A stretch of 64,000 nt of DNA from Diphasiastrum complanatum (Eukaryota; Streptophyta; Lycopodiopsida; Lycopodiales; Lycopodiaceae). The translations under genes were made by a program, and so were the position numbers. Where the stretch lies: positions 42,278,597-42,342,596 of the forward strand of contig CM055099.1 of NCBI GenBank assembly GCA_029204225.1, read 5' to 3'. Under the pieces are notes generated by a model. The model had not been told where the DNA came from, searched no databases, and worked only from the letters and a program-made list of their open reading frames with translations. Below are positions 12,175-23,124 of this stretch, one piece after another; positions within the stretch are counted from its first letter, which is position 1, and the number at the start of each line of letters is the position of its first letter.

Positions 12175-12609
12175 TTATGGGACAAATTCCAATCCCACTT
12201 TTCTTAGGGTAGATCTATTACACACTTGGTTGTTGTCTTGGGCATAAGAACTTGTTCTTGGTTCTTTAACATCAAAATGATGCAAAACAATGTAAATAGT
12301 GTCATCATATTTTGACAATTTGCACACATTCACATGAAATTGCTCAAACATGAGATAGAAAAAGTAAAGTAAACTTTTACAACACCTCTTTGTTGTTCCC
12401 TTGACCTTACCTGAGTCTTGAAACACTTGCAAAAATAGATCCAAAGTATCTTTGCCACTTGACTTCCCTCTGATGCTCTTGACTAGCTCCAAATTTTCAC
12501 TTTTTCTTTTGTGTCGTCGAAGCCCTTTGAGATTAACCTCTTGATCTTCCACTTGATCATAAAAGTCATTGAACAAAAAAAAATTTCCAGATCCATTAGT
12601 TGCCTGCAA
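12175..12609 (-). CDS. hypothetical 144-codon frame, array copy 1
   Basis: A basic-rich frame (RRHKRKSENLELV near residue 32) followed by a hydrophobic/aromatic stretch (LLYFFYLMFEQF). I recognise no domain. It lies directly downstream, in minus orientation, of the copia linker fragment, so it may be part of the same degraded element or a separate insertion. All four array copies keep 144 codons, but several of the differences between them change amino acids, including one Cys and several charge changes. That is what drifting sequence looks like. Treat as hypothetical. Confidence 0.3.
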   Translation of the reverse strand: MQATNGSGNFFLFNDFYDQVEDQEVNLKGLRRHKRKSENLELVKSIRGKSSGKDTLDLFLQVFQDSGKVKGTTKRCCKSLLYFFYLMFEQFHVNVCKLSKYDDTIYIVLHHFDVKEPRTSSYAQDNNQVCNRSTLRKVGLEFVP

Positions 12610-12833
12610 TTCATAAAAACCACATCCACTTTCATAACATCATCTAGACAAGAAGATGAACCAAAACATGTGAGTAGAGCAAAGTTTGTACCTTCAACTT
12701 GCTTACCCTTCTCATCATATGTAAGCCTTGATGGATTTTGCCTTTGCCTTGAGGATCTTCTTAGAACTTGACCTGGAGAGGCATCTCCATCATCACCATC
12801 CAAATAACCATTTGTGGAAAAAATGTGCAACAA
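12483..12833 (-). pseudogene. Ty1/copia fragment (integrase-RT linker), array copy 1
   Basis: The minus frame contains an acidic stretch then QVLRRSSRQRQNPSRLTYDE, the typical basic linker before copia reverse transcriptase. Copy 4 joins this in order to an integrase C-terminal remnant at 38762-39079, which confirms identity. No RT domain follows. The upstream end is cut at 12811/12812, where the junction block begins. Confidence 0.6.
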
Positions 12834-13133
12834 AGAAGATGATCTACCTTCTGAGGAAGAGTTTCTCAGAATTCAAAGTCAACTTGGTTTTCCACAACCA
12901 ACTGTCTATTCACCAACAATATTGACATCAAAAGGTGGATATAATATTGATGGAGAGACAGGGAAGACAAAGCCGAATGCGTAAGTTTTTGTATTTTATC
13001 ATGTACTAGTAGATTCGTTATGTCAGATTATAGACTGGAGCTTACTTTATTTTTTATCATTTCATGAAACAATTTTTCTTCATGATTTTGCAATTCGTCG
13101 AGCAGGACAGAGATCTTCTGATGGAGAATGATA
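12812..13133 (+). pseudogene. two-exon gene fragment, copy 1a
   Basis: Exon A runs from 12812 to the donor at about 12979 (AATGC|GTAAGT), and exon B from about 13068 to a TGA at about 13133. Read across the intron in the other copies, the frame is VEKMCNKEDD...EDKAEC then ETIFLDDFAIRRAGQ, ending in a stop. Here the donor is intact but the acceptor CAG has become CAT, and six bases are missing in exon A. I do not recognise the protein. It begins abruptly at the copia junction, so only a 3' part of some gene was captured. Confidence 0.45.
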
Positions 13134-13547
13134 GGAAAAATTCCCGACGGGGGATTGGTCTCGCCAGGAAACCCTATAGGGGAAGGGCCCACATTGCCCT
13201 TACGTGAGTGATTGGGGAATGCCGCTTCCAATCCCGAGGGCCATCTCAACCACCCCGTGCTCCCCAACCGATGAGGGTTTTTCAGGCCCCCAGAGGCACG
13301 GCTGTAGGGAGGTGTAATTGCAGTCCTAGTCCTATCGGACCTGAGGTCTGGACTCTTCGTCCTCTAGATCATCCACCACTCTATGTAGAAGTCCATAGAG
13401 GGGTCATCACTATTGTCTTCGTCCCTCTCTGTTTCTGGTGGATCCAGTTCTGGAGGTCTATTGCTACTACCAGCTGGTCTGGGTGACGGCACTGGTGATT
13501 CGAATGATATGAAATGTTGGATGGGTCTTGTGTACGTAAGTTAGATG

Positions 13548-13748
13548 TTAGAGCCCATCGATAATGAACTCATAGGTTTCGAAATAACTATCACCCCCGC
13601 AATGTTGTATTCTAAATATAGTATCTTCTGTTTGTAAGTGAGGGTGGAGTGCCGGGGTATAGAAATAATAGTGTGTGGCTCCTTCCCGGATCAATTGACA
13701 GACATCCCCTAATGTAGGGCAGAACTGATTCTCATCCATTATGTTCAA
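13548..13748 (-). CDS. unrecognised ORF in junction block, copy 1a
   Basis: A likely start is the ATG in ATAATGGATGAG near 13739, giving MDENQF...LGDVCQL, then YYFYTPALH and FRIQHCGG. A related frame recurs at 14765-14965, 22381-22581 and, fused and longer, at 30197-30568. The region is visibly GC-richer than its surroundings. No family recognised; an endogenous viral or transposon origin is possible but untested. Confidence 0.3.
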   Translation of the reverse strand: MNIMDENQFCPTLGDVCQLIREGATHYYFYTPALHPHLQTEDTIFRIQHCGGDSYFETYEFIIDGL

Positions 13749-14013
13749 GGGTCCAACCCCTCATGAGGAAGGGAGTTGTTGGGCACATCCCCCATCCTAG
13801 GTCTCTAGAGGCACCTACTATTGTCAAGATGGAATCATATCTATAACTCAGGGTACGATTCTGGGTAGTATTGCTTATGCCAACGTCTTTGGTACTTCAC
13901 ACTGGTCGAGATTCATGGCTAGAGGTCACACGAGTGTAACTACTTACAAATGTCATAGGGAGTTTCGTAGGGGTACTCAATTAGCATCTCCATCATCACC
14001 ATCCAAATAACCA

Positions 14014-14335
14014 TTTGTGGAAAAAATGTGCAACAAAGAAGATGATCTACCTTCTGAGGAAGAGTTTCTCAGAGTCAACTTGGTTTTCCACAACCAACTG
14101 TCTATTCACCAACAATATTGACATCAAAAGGTGGATATAATATTGATGGAGAGACAGTAATCAGGGAAGACAAAGCCGAATGCGTAAGTTTTTGTATTTT
14201 ATCATGTATTAGTAGATTCGTTATGTCAGATTATAGACTGGAGCTTACTTTATTTTTTATCATTTCGAGAAACAATTTTTCTTGATGATTTCGCAATTCG
14301 TCGAGCAGGACAGAGATCTTCTGATGGAGAATGAT
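14014..14335 (+). pseudogene. two-exon gene fragment, copy 1b
   Basis: Second copy from the 1.2-kb duplication. The donor AATGC|GTAAGT is intact. The acceptor CAG is changed to CGAG, and a short deletion in exon A (after CTCAGA) shifts its frame. It cannot encode the product of the other copies without repair. Confidence 0.4.
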
Positions 14336-14764
14336 AAGAAAAATTCCCGACGAGGGATTGGTCTCGCCAGAAAACCCTATAGGGGAAGGGACCACATTTC
14401 CCTTACGTGAGTGATTGGGGAATGCCGCTTCCAATCTCGAGGGCCATCTCAACCACCCCGTGCTCCCCAACCGATGAGGGTTTTTCAGGCCCCCAGAGGC
14501 ACGGCTGTAGGGAGGTGTAATTGCAGTCCTAGTCCTATCGGACCTGAGGTCTAGACTCTTCGTCCTCTAGATCATCCACCACTCTATGTAGAAGTCCATA
14601 GAGGGGTCGTCACTACTGTCTTCGTCCCTCTCTGTTTCTGGTGGATCCAGTTCTGGAGGTCTATTGCTACTACCAGCTGGTCCGGGTGACTGCACTGGTG
14701 ATTCGAATGATATGAAATGTTGGATGGGTCTTGTGTAGTTGGTGGAAATTGCGTAAGTTAGACG

Positions 14765-14965
14765 TTAGAGCCCATCGATAATGAACTCATAGGTTTCGAA
14801 ATAACTATAACCCCCGCAATGTTGTATTCTAAATATAGTATCTCCTGTCTGTAAGTGAGGGTGGAGTGCCGGGGTATAGAAATAATAGTGTGTGGCTCCT
14901 TCCCGGATCAATTGGCAGACATCCCCTAATGTAGGGCGGAACTGATTCTCATCCATTATGTTCAA
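14765..14965 (-). CDS. unrecognised ORF in junction block, copy 1b
   Basis: Same frame as 13548-13748 with a few substitutions (for example Cys to Arg near residue 10). It ends at the same position. No domain recognised. Confidence 0.25.
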   Translation of the reverse strand: MNIMDENQFRPTLGDVCQLIREGATHYYFYTPALHPHLQTGDTIFRIQHCGGYSYFETYEFIIDGL

Positions 14966-15352
14966 GGGTCCAACCCCTCATGAGGAAGGGAGTTGTTGGG
15001 CACATACCCCATCCTAGGTCTCTAGAGGCACCTACTATTGTCAAGATGGAATCATATCTATAATTAGGGTATGATTCTGGGTAGTATTGCTTATGACAAC
15101 GTCTTTGGTACTTCACACTGGTCGGGATTCATGGCTAGAGGTCACACGAGTGTAACTACTTACAAATGTCATAGGGAGTTTCGTAGGGGTACTCAATTAG
15201 CAATCATGAGTCATCGTCTGTTGCTAGTTATTTACTTCGAGTACGTCGCTAGAATGTTCAACCGATCATGGTGAAATAAGTAGACAGTCAGCAAATGATT
15301 ATGCTATGTTATCATAATTAGTTTAGTGCAGTGTGAGGGTGCCAATTATACA

Positions 15353-15508
15353 CACCGCCTTGTTTGATAGGCGGTGGTACTTTGCCAAGCGTCAGGCCTA
15401 GGTATTTCACTAGGCAATTCCAACGTTCGAGGTGACTATGTTGACCCCTAACCGAGGTGGTGTATTTCAACCACGTACGGTGAAGTCCCGCTCTTGTGTT
15501 TCAAAGAG
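15353..15508. other. cluster of four stem-loops with 8-nt loops
   Basis: Four perfect hairpins lie in 156 nt: CACCGCCT/AGGCGGTG (15353-15376), GCCTAG/CTAGGC (15396-15415), GTGGT/ACCAC (15457-15474) and CTCTT/AAGAG (15491-15508). All loops are 8 nt. Loops 2 and 3 are both GTATTTCA and loop 4 is GTGTTTCA. The set is conserved at 22970-23124 and from 30957 in copies 2 and 3. It lies just before each unit junction. It may be a structured RNA or a protein-binding or processing region; the function is unknown. Confidence 0.7.
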
Positions 15509-16874
15509 GTCGAGCTTACAACTCAATATTCAATTTGCAGCTTTCAACTTTCTATTTTACACATGAAATCAAAGCTGTTGATTACAATACTATTAACGCT
15601 CCAGAACATGCCACATGGCTATCTGCCTGAGCAGAGAACTCGAAATCGCGTATTAGACAAAATTGTAAATAGTAGCCTTTTTGGAAACCAAGTTTGGAGT
15701 GAACTATGGTTTCCTATGGTCGGATTATTATGTAAATATGAAGTTCAAGCATAAAGTAATACAAGTGAAACAGGCAGCTATAATATTTCCCTTCTAAGCT
15801 ACTTCCATTGCTTGTGGAGGGCTCTTCTAAGTGGAGATGTTTCTATACTTATGAATACGTCTTCGAATGTTTTCGGCATTTAATTATTCATGCTCAAAAG
15901 GTTGCATGAATGAGATTCAACATACATTAGTTCTAATGATATGGTTCTTAATAGAACATGCTAGCACCAACTCTAGCTTGCAAGCTTGTGACGCATTAAA
16001 TTATAAAAATTGCAAATTTTACTTGCTAACAATGATAGAGTTTACACTTTACCCATCATAAAAAGAAGTAATGATTGAAGTGTCAGCATAGATAGTTCAT
16101 ATTGGATGATATGCAAGTAATGTACACAAGCAACACTATTGGTTGTGTTTCATGTCAAAATTTGTTGATTTCACATTTTGTTTAATGATTACTCATTAAT
16201 TTGTGGAGACATGTGAGCAAGGAATGATTGAATCAAAAGTTTGTCCCATGTCCTACCTTTCTTTGTAACCGATTTGTAAAGTAAAATGTTTGGAACTATT
16301 TATGTATGGAGCGACTTCCCCATGCTCCTTCTATAGGCCAATGAATTAGTGTTAACAACCACAACCTCACCTTTATTCTTTTGCTCTAACAATGCCCATA
16401 TTTGTATGCTCATTTATATCTATAGAACGAATGCCATTCTTCTCAGTTGTCAATGTAGTGTGCTTATTCTATTGATATGATCAATATGTTGCATCGATGC
16501 TAGTAATTGTGAGTAAACCTAATTTGGTATTAAAAAGTCTTTTGTGGTTTACTAATATTGCAGTGTTGGCTTAGTTTTAAAGCACCCTTGGGAGTTTCTA
16601 GTTAGACATAGGCCAACTGACCTCCATACTCGCCTTTCCATATGACCTCCATACTCACGATTCCATATATAAAAAAATTAAATGTTTATTTATTGATTAA
16701 TGAGGCCTATGGAATTTGTGAATGTATTGCCTCGTGTTAGCATTGTAAGAAAAAATCTCCAATTTTTTACATTGGGTAAAGCCTTGCGAGTCGAGGTTCC
16801 TTGGTGGTTGGGTTACATAGGTTTATCTATTATAATTAAAATTTTAGTGTTCTCGGGCAACGGACAGCGCTCAC

Positions 16875-16913
<39 letters not shown>

Positions 16914-19900
16914 AACGTCAGCGCTGCCCGGGACCCTTTTTTTTGAAATTTTTCTTCATGTTTTTTTTTTCGGGCAGCGGTTGTGCTGCCCCACAAGCAG
17001 CTTGACCCTGCCTAAAATTTTTAACCCTCCCCTTTGCCCACCCGCCCAAAACGCCCGCCCGCAGAGCCAAGATCAATTTTAACCTTTTCTACATACCTTT
17101 TCTATATATACTGAAAGAAATTGGGTTTTTGGGTAGCTCACGCTATGACGGGCAGACCAAACTCATATTTTAAAAAACGTGAAGCCCACCCAAGCGGCCG
17201 GGCAAATGTACTAGTTGATCCAAGGAAAAATAAAGTGGAAGTAATTGAGGCGAAATCAGATGTGGGTTACATATGTCCAGAGCCTAGACCACACTATTTA
17301 AACTTTTGAAGGCGTTGATCCAGGAAAAATAAGGTGGAATTAAGTAATTGAGGCGAAATCAGATGTGGGTTAGATATTTCCAGAGTCTAGACTCTAGGCT
17401 GAGGCACGCAGGTGCAGGAGGCTGAGGAGGAGGATCAGGATCACAATCCGTGAAATAGACATCTCTGACTTTTCTTTTCATGAGCATTCGTATACACGAC
17501 TGTACTACCATGGCAGCAAGGACATTGATTAAAGTAAGTGAATGTGACTGCAATGGCAGCGACACAATGAAAGCAGCTGAAGCCTGAAATTGACTGCGGC
17601 ATATGAATTGAATTTTTGTGCTATTTACAATGCTTCGGGCAGAATGTCGTCTGTTCTTAATCGATAGGTTGGCTTTTCACATGATCATTGTAAACAAAAA
17701 ATGTGAGTCACAAGATTGTTGCAGATTTTGCATTTTAGAGAGTGCAAAAAATGAGCAGAAAAGCCCCAGATGCATTAGGGCGATTAAGATTGATGCTAAA
17801 TGTTATGTGATGCAATTGGGTTTCAAAGACTACTATAAGCAATTAAAGCAAGCCTAGAGGTGTTAGAAAGTGTAATTGCAAAGTTTGCACATGTATGAAG
17901 CTCCAACAAATAGAAGAAAAACAGGTTTAATACATTATGATTAATGAGTGCATTTTCTATGGAGTTTAAATCTTCTAAAGACCATTCATAATAAGCAAAA
18001 GTTTTTTATTTTAATCTTTCCATGTGACATGTTCAATTGAAAAGTGCATCACACACTTCCCTAGTAAAGGGGTGACTTGTTCTATCCAACCCCTACAACT
18101 TTGCTATTTTGCAAACATGTTCACTCATGGATCTACCTGTTCTATTTATGCAAGTCGCTTCTTATGGGTGAACGGGCCACATGCATCTTGGTTTCTAAGG
18201 GAGATTGGAACCAAGGACCAAAGAAACTTTGGATGCCAAGCTAACCAACTCAACCAACCCTTAGATGTGTGAACAGGCGACATGGAAAGGCACCCCAAGG
18301 AAGGCCTCTTCTAACTCTTTATTGTTGTTTCTAACAATAACAATCCATTATAACCAATTGAGCCAACCCTTAGATTTGTGAAAGGGTCATATTCCATCAA
18401 ACAAAGATAAGGTTATAGTATGTTTCACAAAGTTGGGTGGCAAGTTTGATTTATGCTTCAACGGGTAGTTCAACGAGATGTTGCATGACAATGCCCGTTG
18501 TTGCAACCCTTGCATCTTCGTCCCTCCACCCGTTTTCCATGTTGACTTCAAGAACATATGAGGGGGTGGCATGGACAGTTGCCGTTAGGGGGAGTTTCCA
18601 TTTACAATTAAGAGTTATTGGTTGGTTTTGTGGAGTTAGACTTTATGGATATGTATAAAGTTCTTTTGTGGTTCATATTATGATATGTGTGATGTGCCCA
18701 TGTGATCATGGACATTGATCTCAAATGTGGCTTATTGTGGAGATTGATCTCAAATTTTAATCTGGTCCACCTTGCTCCATGTATGGTCCACCTTCTTCCA
18801 CTTATGCTATTGTGGAGGAAGGTGTTTTGGTAACTAGTTCGAGCCTCCCCATGGAAACCAACCAAGAAGCACAGATGCTATTGTGGAGTTGTGAAAGTTG
18901 TGCCCGTAAGTCACAAGACAACACTACTTGTAAAAACGTTTCTAACTAACTTTATAAAAAACCCACACGATTGCGTTATCATCTTGAGAGATGAGACTTC
19001 TTCAGCAATCAGAATCAGCTGGAAATCGTTTGAAGATAAAGAAATAATCTCTGACACACTCGAGACTCTAGTGTTCATCTTTGTGATCTTCTACAATATG
19101 CCAGAACACCATGTAAAAAATCTATTTGGGTATCCCAAAATGTTTCATATTTCTTACTGGCCGTTCGTTCTTAGCAATATTAACAATCTGATCAGGGTTT
19201 ATCTGTCGACACAAAGCCAAATCTTCACACTACAGGTCAAGATGATGGATCTTCACAGCTAGAGTTTCCATCTGCTTTTATGCATAGTAAGCTTTGAACC
19301 GCTACAAGCTTTGTGTAGAATTAGCCCAGCTGTTTTTTTTATGCTTATCTACTTTACCAGTACTTCTGTATTCAGCCAATTTGCATGACATAGCCAGAAA
19401 GGATGTGAAAGCTCAGATATCCGAAAAGGACAGTGGATGCTAAAGCAAGTGCAAACCATGCCTTGGTGCAATCCCATACATGTTTGCAGCTTCGTGTTGA
19501 TCACCATGCAATTTTGACCTAGCATTGAACACTTGTGTATAAAGTATGAGCTATGTAGTGCCCTCTTTTAAGTGGTTCAAAAGAAAAGATAAGATGATAG
19601 ATGCATTGAACACCTTATCACATGCAATTTTAAAAGAGTTATGCTTGATTTTAGAAGACCTTATGGAGACCAAGCCGTGGAGACTATTGGACCATCAGAC
19701 AACAAAGTGTTTCCATAGACAGGGAAAATGAGGGAAAGGGTGATTTGGTGATGGCAACGAGTGAGAATGAGGAAGCTTGACATCACTAATAGGCCTAAAT
19801 GTGAGTCATTACAATTAGTGTTAAGTTGCTACATGGGTCACGACTTGTTGGTATCAACTAGGGTATCAACTCCAATAAAAAAGGACCGATCCAAGCTAGT

Positions 19901-20986
19901 ATGAGCCAAGCTAGTATGAGCCCTCATGATACCAGACCAAAGTTGGGTTATATTGGCTTTGCCAATACTTGGGTTAATACTACACTAGGCCCATTTTGGC
20001 CTAGAGAAGTATGAAACTAGATGAGGAAGTGCCATGGCTATTTTGATAATAGGAAGGGAAAAAAGGGGGTTGTCCATGTGGTCAAAATGGAAGCCATATT
20101 GAGATAGTCCATATGGCAAAGACCTTGGTTGTGTGAAATTTTTTATGTTTTCATTAAAATAGAGAACAAAACCCCCTTTCCCCCCCCAACCCCCTTCCCG
20201 CCCCCCTTTTTTGTTTTTTCCATTGTTGCTAGTTGCAAAATAAGATCATAGTGATTGATACAAGAGTTGATGTTTAACTAATATCACCCTTGCAATATTA
20301 GTTTGTTTACACAAGTGTGTAACTTATACATCATGTATTGATACTCCAATGATGTCAAAATTTAATTGTACAGAATGTAATTGTAAATATGATGGAACCA
20401 AGTACCAAAAAAAAAATGAAATTTTTTCTAGTACTTAGATTTGAAAGATATAGAAAATATTGATACTTTCTCAACAATGGTGGCAATCAACTCCATGGAT
20501 TTAGGTATGAAGTTTGACCAAGCTTATTTGAATGCTATTAAAAATATTGATAGTTTCTCAACATTTGTTGCAATCAACTGCAAAGATTTAGATATTTAGG
20601 TTGACCAGGCTTGTTTTGTAAGAGGCAAGTTTCTATAAAGACCCGGTCTTTCAAGGGCGGGCCAAAGTTTAAAAAATGTCAAAATTTGAAGACTATATAT
20701 GTTTAGAGCTTGCATTGAATGTGAAAACCAAGAAAATATGTGCTATTGTCATGAAATATGGGATTTTGAGTCTTTATACTTTTCAAATAAATCCCAAAAG
20801 ATGGGCTAGCATATGAAGTTGAATGTTATCACAACACAATGCCCTCTAAATAGGAGAATACCTAACTTTTAGGACTAGGGATTTTGTATTCGTACTTATG
20901 CTAACATGCCAAGCCTTGAACATCTTGAGGATACTAGCTTTGTGGAACTAATACTTTGTATTCACTTTACAAGGTTTCCAACTTGC

Positions 20987-21421
20987 TTATGGGACAAATT
21001 CCAATCCCACTTTTCTTAGGGTAGATCTATTACACACTTGGTTGTTGTCTTGGGCATAAGAACTTGTTCTTGGTTCTTTTACATCAAAATGATGCAAAAC
21101 AATGTAAATAGTGTCATCATATTTTGACAATTTGCACACATTCACATGAAATTGCTCAAACATGAGATAGAAAAAGTAAAGTAAACTTTTACAACACCTC
21201 TTTGTTGTTCCCTTGACCTTACCTGAGTCTTGAAACACTTGCAAAAATAGATCCAAAGTATCTTTGCCACTTGACTTCCCTTTGATGCTCTTGACTAGCT
21301 CCAAATTTTCAGTTTTTCTTTTGTGTCGATGAAGCCCTTTGAGATCAACCTCTTGATCTTCCACTTGACCATAAAAGTCATTGAACAAAAATTCTTTTCC
21401 AGATCCATTAGTTGCCTGCAA
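20987..21421 (-). CDS. hypothetical 144-codon frame, array copy 2
   Basis: Counterpart of 12175-12609, full length, with substitutions such as KEFLF for NFFLF and LHRHKRKTENLE in the basic segment. No domain recognised. Confidence 0.3.
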   Translation of the reverse strand: MQATNGSGKEFLFNDFYGQVEDQEVDLKGLHRHKRKTENLELVKSIKGKSSGKDTLDLFLQVFQDSGKVKGTTKRCCKSLLYFFYLMFEQFHVNVCKLSKYDDTIYIVLHHFDVKEPRTSSYAQDNNQVCNRSTLRKVGLEFVP

Positions 21422-21645
21422 TTCATAAAAACCAAATCCACTTTCATAACATCATCTAGACAAGAAGATGAACCAAAACATGTGAGTAGAGCAAAGTTTG
21501 TACCTTCAACTTGCTTACCCTTCTCATCATATGTAAGCCTTGATGGATTTTGCCTTTGCCTTGAGGATCTTCTTAGAACTTGACCTGGAGAGGCATCTCC
21601 ATCATCACCATCCAAATAACCATTTGTGGAAAAAATGTGCAACAA
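21295..21645 (-). pseudogene. Ty1/copia linker fragment, array copy 2
   Basis: Same RRSSRQRQNPSRLTYDE linker as in copy 1, cut at 21623/21624 by the junction block. Confidence 0.55.
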
Positions 21646-21952
21646 AGAAGATGATCTACCTTCTGAGGAAAAGTTTCTCAGAATTCAAAGTCAACTTGGT
21701 TTTCCACAACCAACTGTCTATTCACCAACTATATTGACATCAAAAGGTGGATATAATATTGATGGACAGACAGTAATCAGGGAAGACAAAGCCGAATGCA
21801 TAAGTTTTTGTATTTTATCATGTACTAGTAGATTTGTTATGTCAGATTATAGATTGGAGCTTACTTTATTTTTTATCATTTCAGGAAACAATTTTTCTTG
21901 ATGATTTCGCAATTCGTCGAGCAGGACAGAGATCTTCTGATGGAGAATGATA
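21624..21952 (+). pseudogene. two-exon gene fragment, copy 2
   Basis: Exon A is open and the acceptor (TTTCAG|GAAACA) is intact. The donor has mutated from GTAAGT to ATAAGT, so normal splicing is not expected. Exon B (ETIFLDDFAIRRAGQ) ends in TGA. Confidence 0.45.
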
Positions 21953-22380
21953 GGAAAAATTCTCGACGGGGGATTGGTCTCGCCAAGAAACCCTATAGGG
22001 GAAGGGCCCACATTGCCCTTACGTGAGTGATTGGGGAATGTCGCTTCCAATCTCGAGGGCCATCTCAACCACCCCGTGCTCCCCAACCGATGAGGGTTTT
22101 TCAGGCCCCCAGAGGCACGGCTGTAGGGAGGTGTAATTGCAGTACTAGTCCTATCGGACCTGAGGTCTGGACTCTTCGTCCTCTAGATCATCCACCACTC
22201 TATCTAGAAGTCCATAGAGGGGTCGTCACTACTGTCTTCGTCCCTCTCTGTTTCTGGTGGATCCAGTTCTGGAGGTCTATTGCTACTACCAGCTGGTCCG
22301 AGTGACTGCACTGGTGATTCGAATGATATGAAATGTTGGATGGGTCTTGTGTAGTTGGTGGAAATGGCGTAAGTTAGATG

Positions 22381-22581
22381 TTAGAGCCCATCGATAATGA
22401 ACTCATAGGTTTCGAAATAACTATAATCCCCGCAATGTTGTATTCTAAATATAGTATCTCCTGTCTGTAAGTGAGGGTGGAGTGCCGGGGTATAGAAATA
22501 ATATTGTGTGGCTCCTTCCCGGTTCAATTGACAGACATCCCCTAATGTAGGGCGGAACTGATTCTCATCCATTATGTTCAA
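22381..22581 (-). CDS. unrecognised ORF in junction block, copy 2
   Basis: Counterpart of 13548-13748. It carries the variants QLNREGATQYYF that are shared with copy 3 but not copy 1, useful for ordering the duplications. Confidence 0.25.
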   Translation of the reverse strand: MNIMDENQFRPTLGDVCQLNREGATQYYFYTPALHPHLQTGDTIFRIQHCGDYSYFETYEFIIDGL

Positions 22582-22969
22582 GGGTCCAACCCCTCATGAG
22601 GAAGGGAGTTGTTGGGCACATCCCCCATCCTACGTCTCTAGAGGCACCTACTATTGTCAAGATGGAATCATATCTATAACTCAGGGTACGATTCTGGGTA
22701 GTATTGCTTATGCCAACGTCTTTGGTACTTCACACTGGTCGAGATTCATGGCTAGAGGTCACACGAGTGTAACTACTTACAAATGTCATAGGGAGTTTCT
22801 TAGGGGTATTCAATTAGCAATCATGAGTCATCGTCTGTTGCTAGTTATTTATTTCGAATACGTCGCTAGAATGTTCAACCGATCATGGTGAAATAAGTAG
22901 ACAGTCAGCAAATGATTATGCTATGATATCATAATTAGTTTTGTGCAGTGTGAGGGTGCCAATTATACA

Positions 22970-23124
22970 CACCGCCTTGTTTGATAGGCGGTGGTACTTT
23001 GCCAAGCGTCAGGCCTAGGTATTTCACTAGGCAATTCCAACGTTCGAGGTGACTATGCTGACCCCTAAACGAGGTGGTGTATTTCAACCACGTATGGTGA
23101 CGTCCCGCTCTTGTGTTTCAAAGA
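22970..23124. other. stem-loop cluster, copy 2
   Basis: Same four hairpins and loops as at 15353-15508. Stems and loops are unchanged although the spacer between hairpins 2 and 3 has substitutions. Confidence 0.65.

Larger units (their letters stand above)
12781..15200. repeat. 1.2-kb tandem duplication unique to array copy 1
   Basis: 12781-13983 is repeated at 13984-15200. The first base run of each is GCATCTCCATCATCACC, and the join at 13983/13984 is abrupt (CTCAATTAG to CATCTCC). It contains the fragment exons and the minus ORF block. The two units differ by scattered substitutions and small indels, so the event is not the newest in the array. Confidence 0.9.
6784..15535. repeat. tandem array copy 1 (~8.75 kb)
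   Basis: First of four head-to-tail units, starting TGCAGCTTTCAAC; the same start recurs at 15536, 23153 and 31140. This copy has no RNase insertion: the site is continuous at about 10,197. It carries an extra internal duplication of about 1.2 kb (12781-13983 and 13984-15200). Short open frames such as 8842-9081 and 10115-10348 recur in the other copies, but I recognise no domain in them. They lie in anonymous AT-rich sequence, so I do not call them genes. Confidence 0.95.

Noticed and set aside
16876-17082. Cys-Val-rich frame in array copy 2
   Set aside because: Product of the (TG)n tract.
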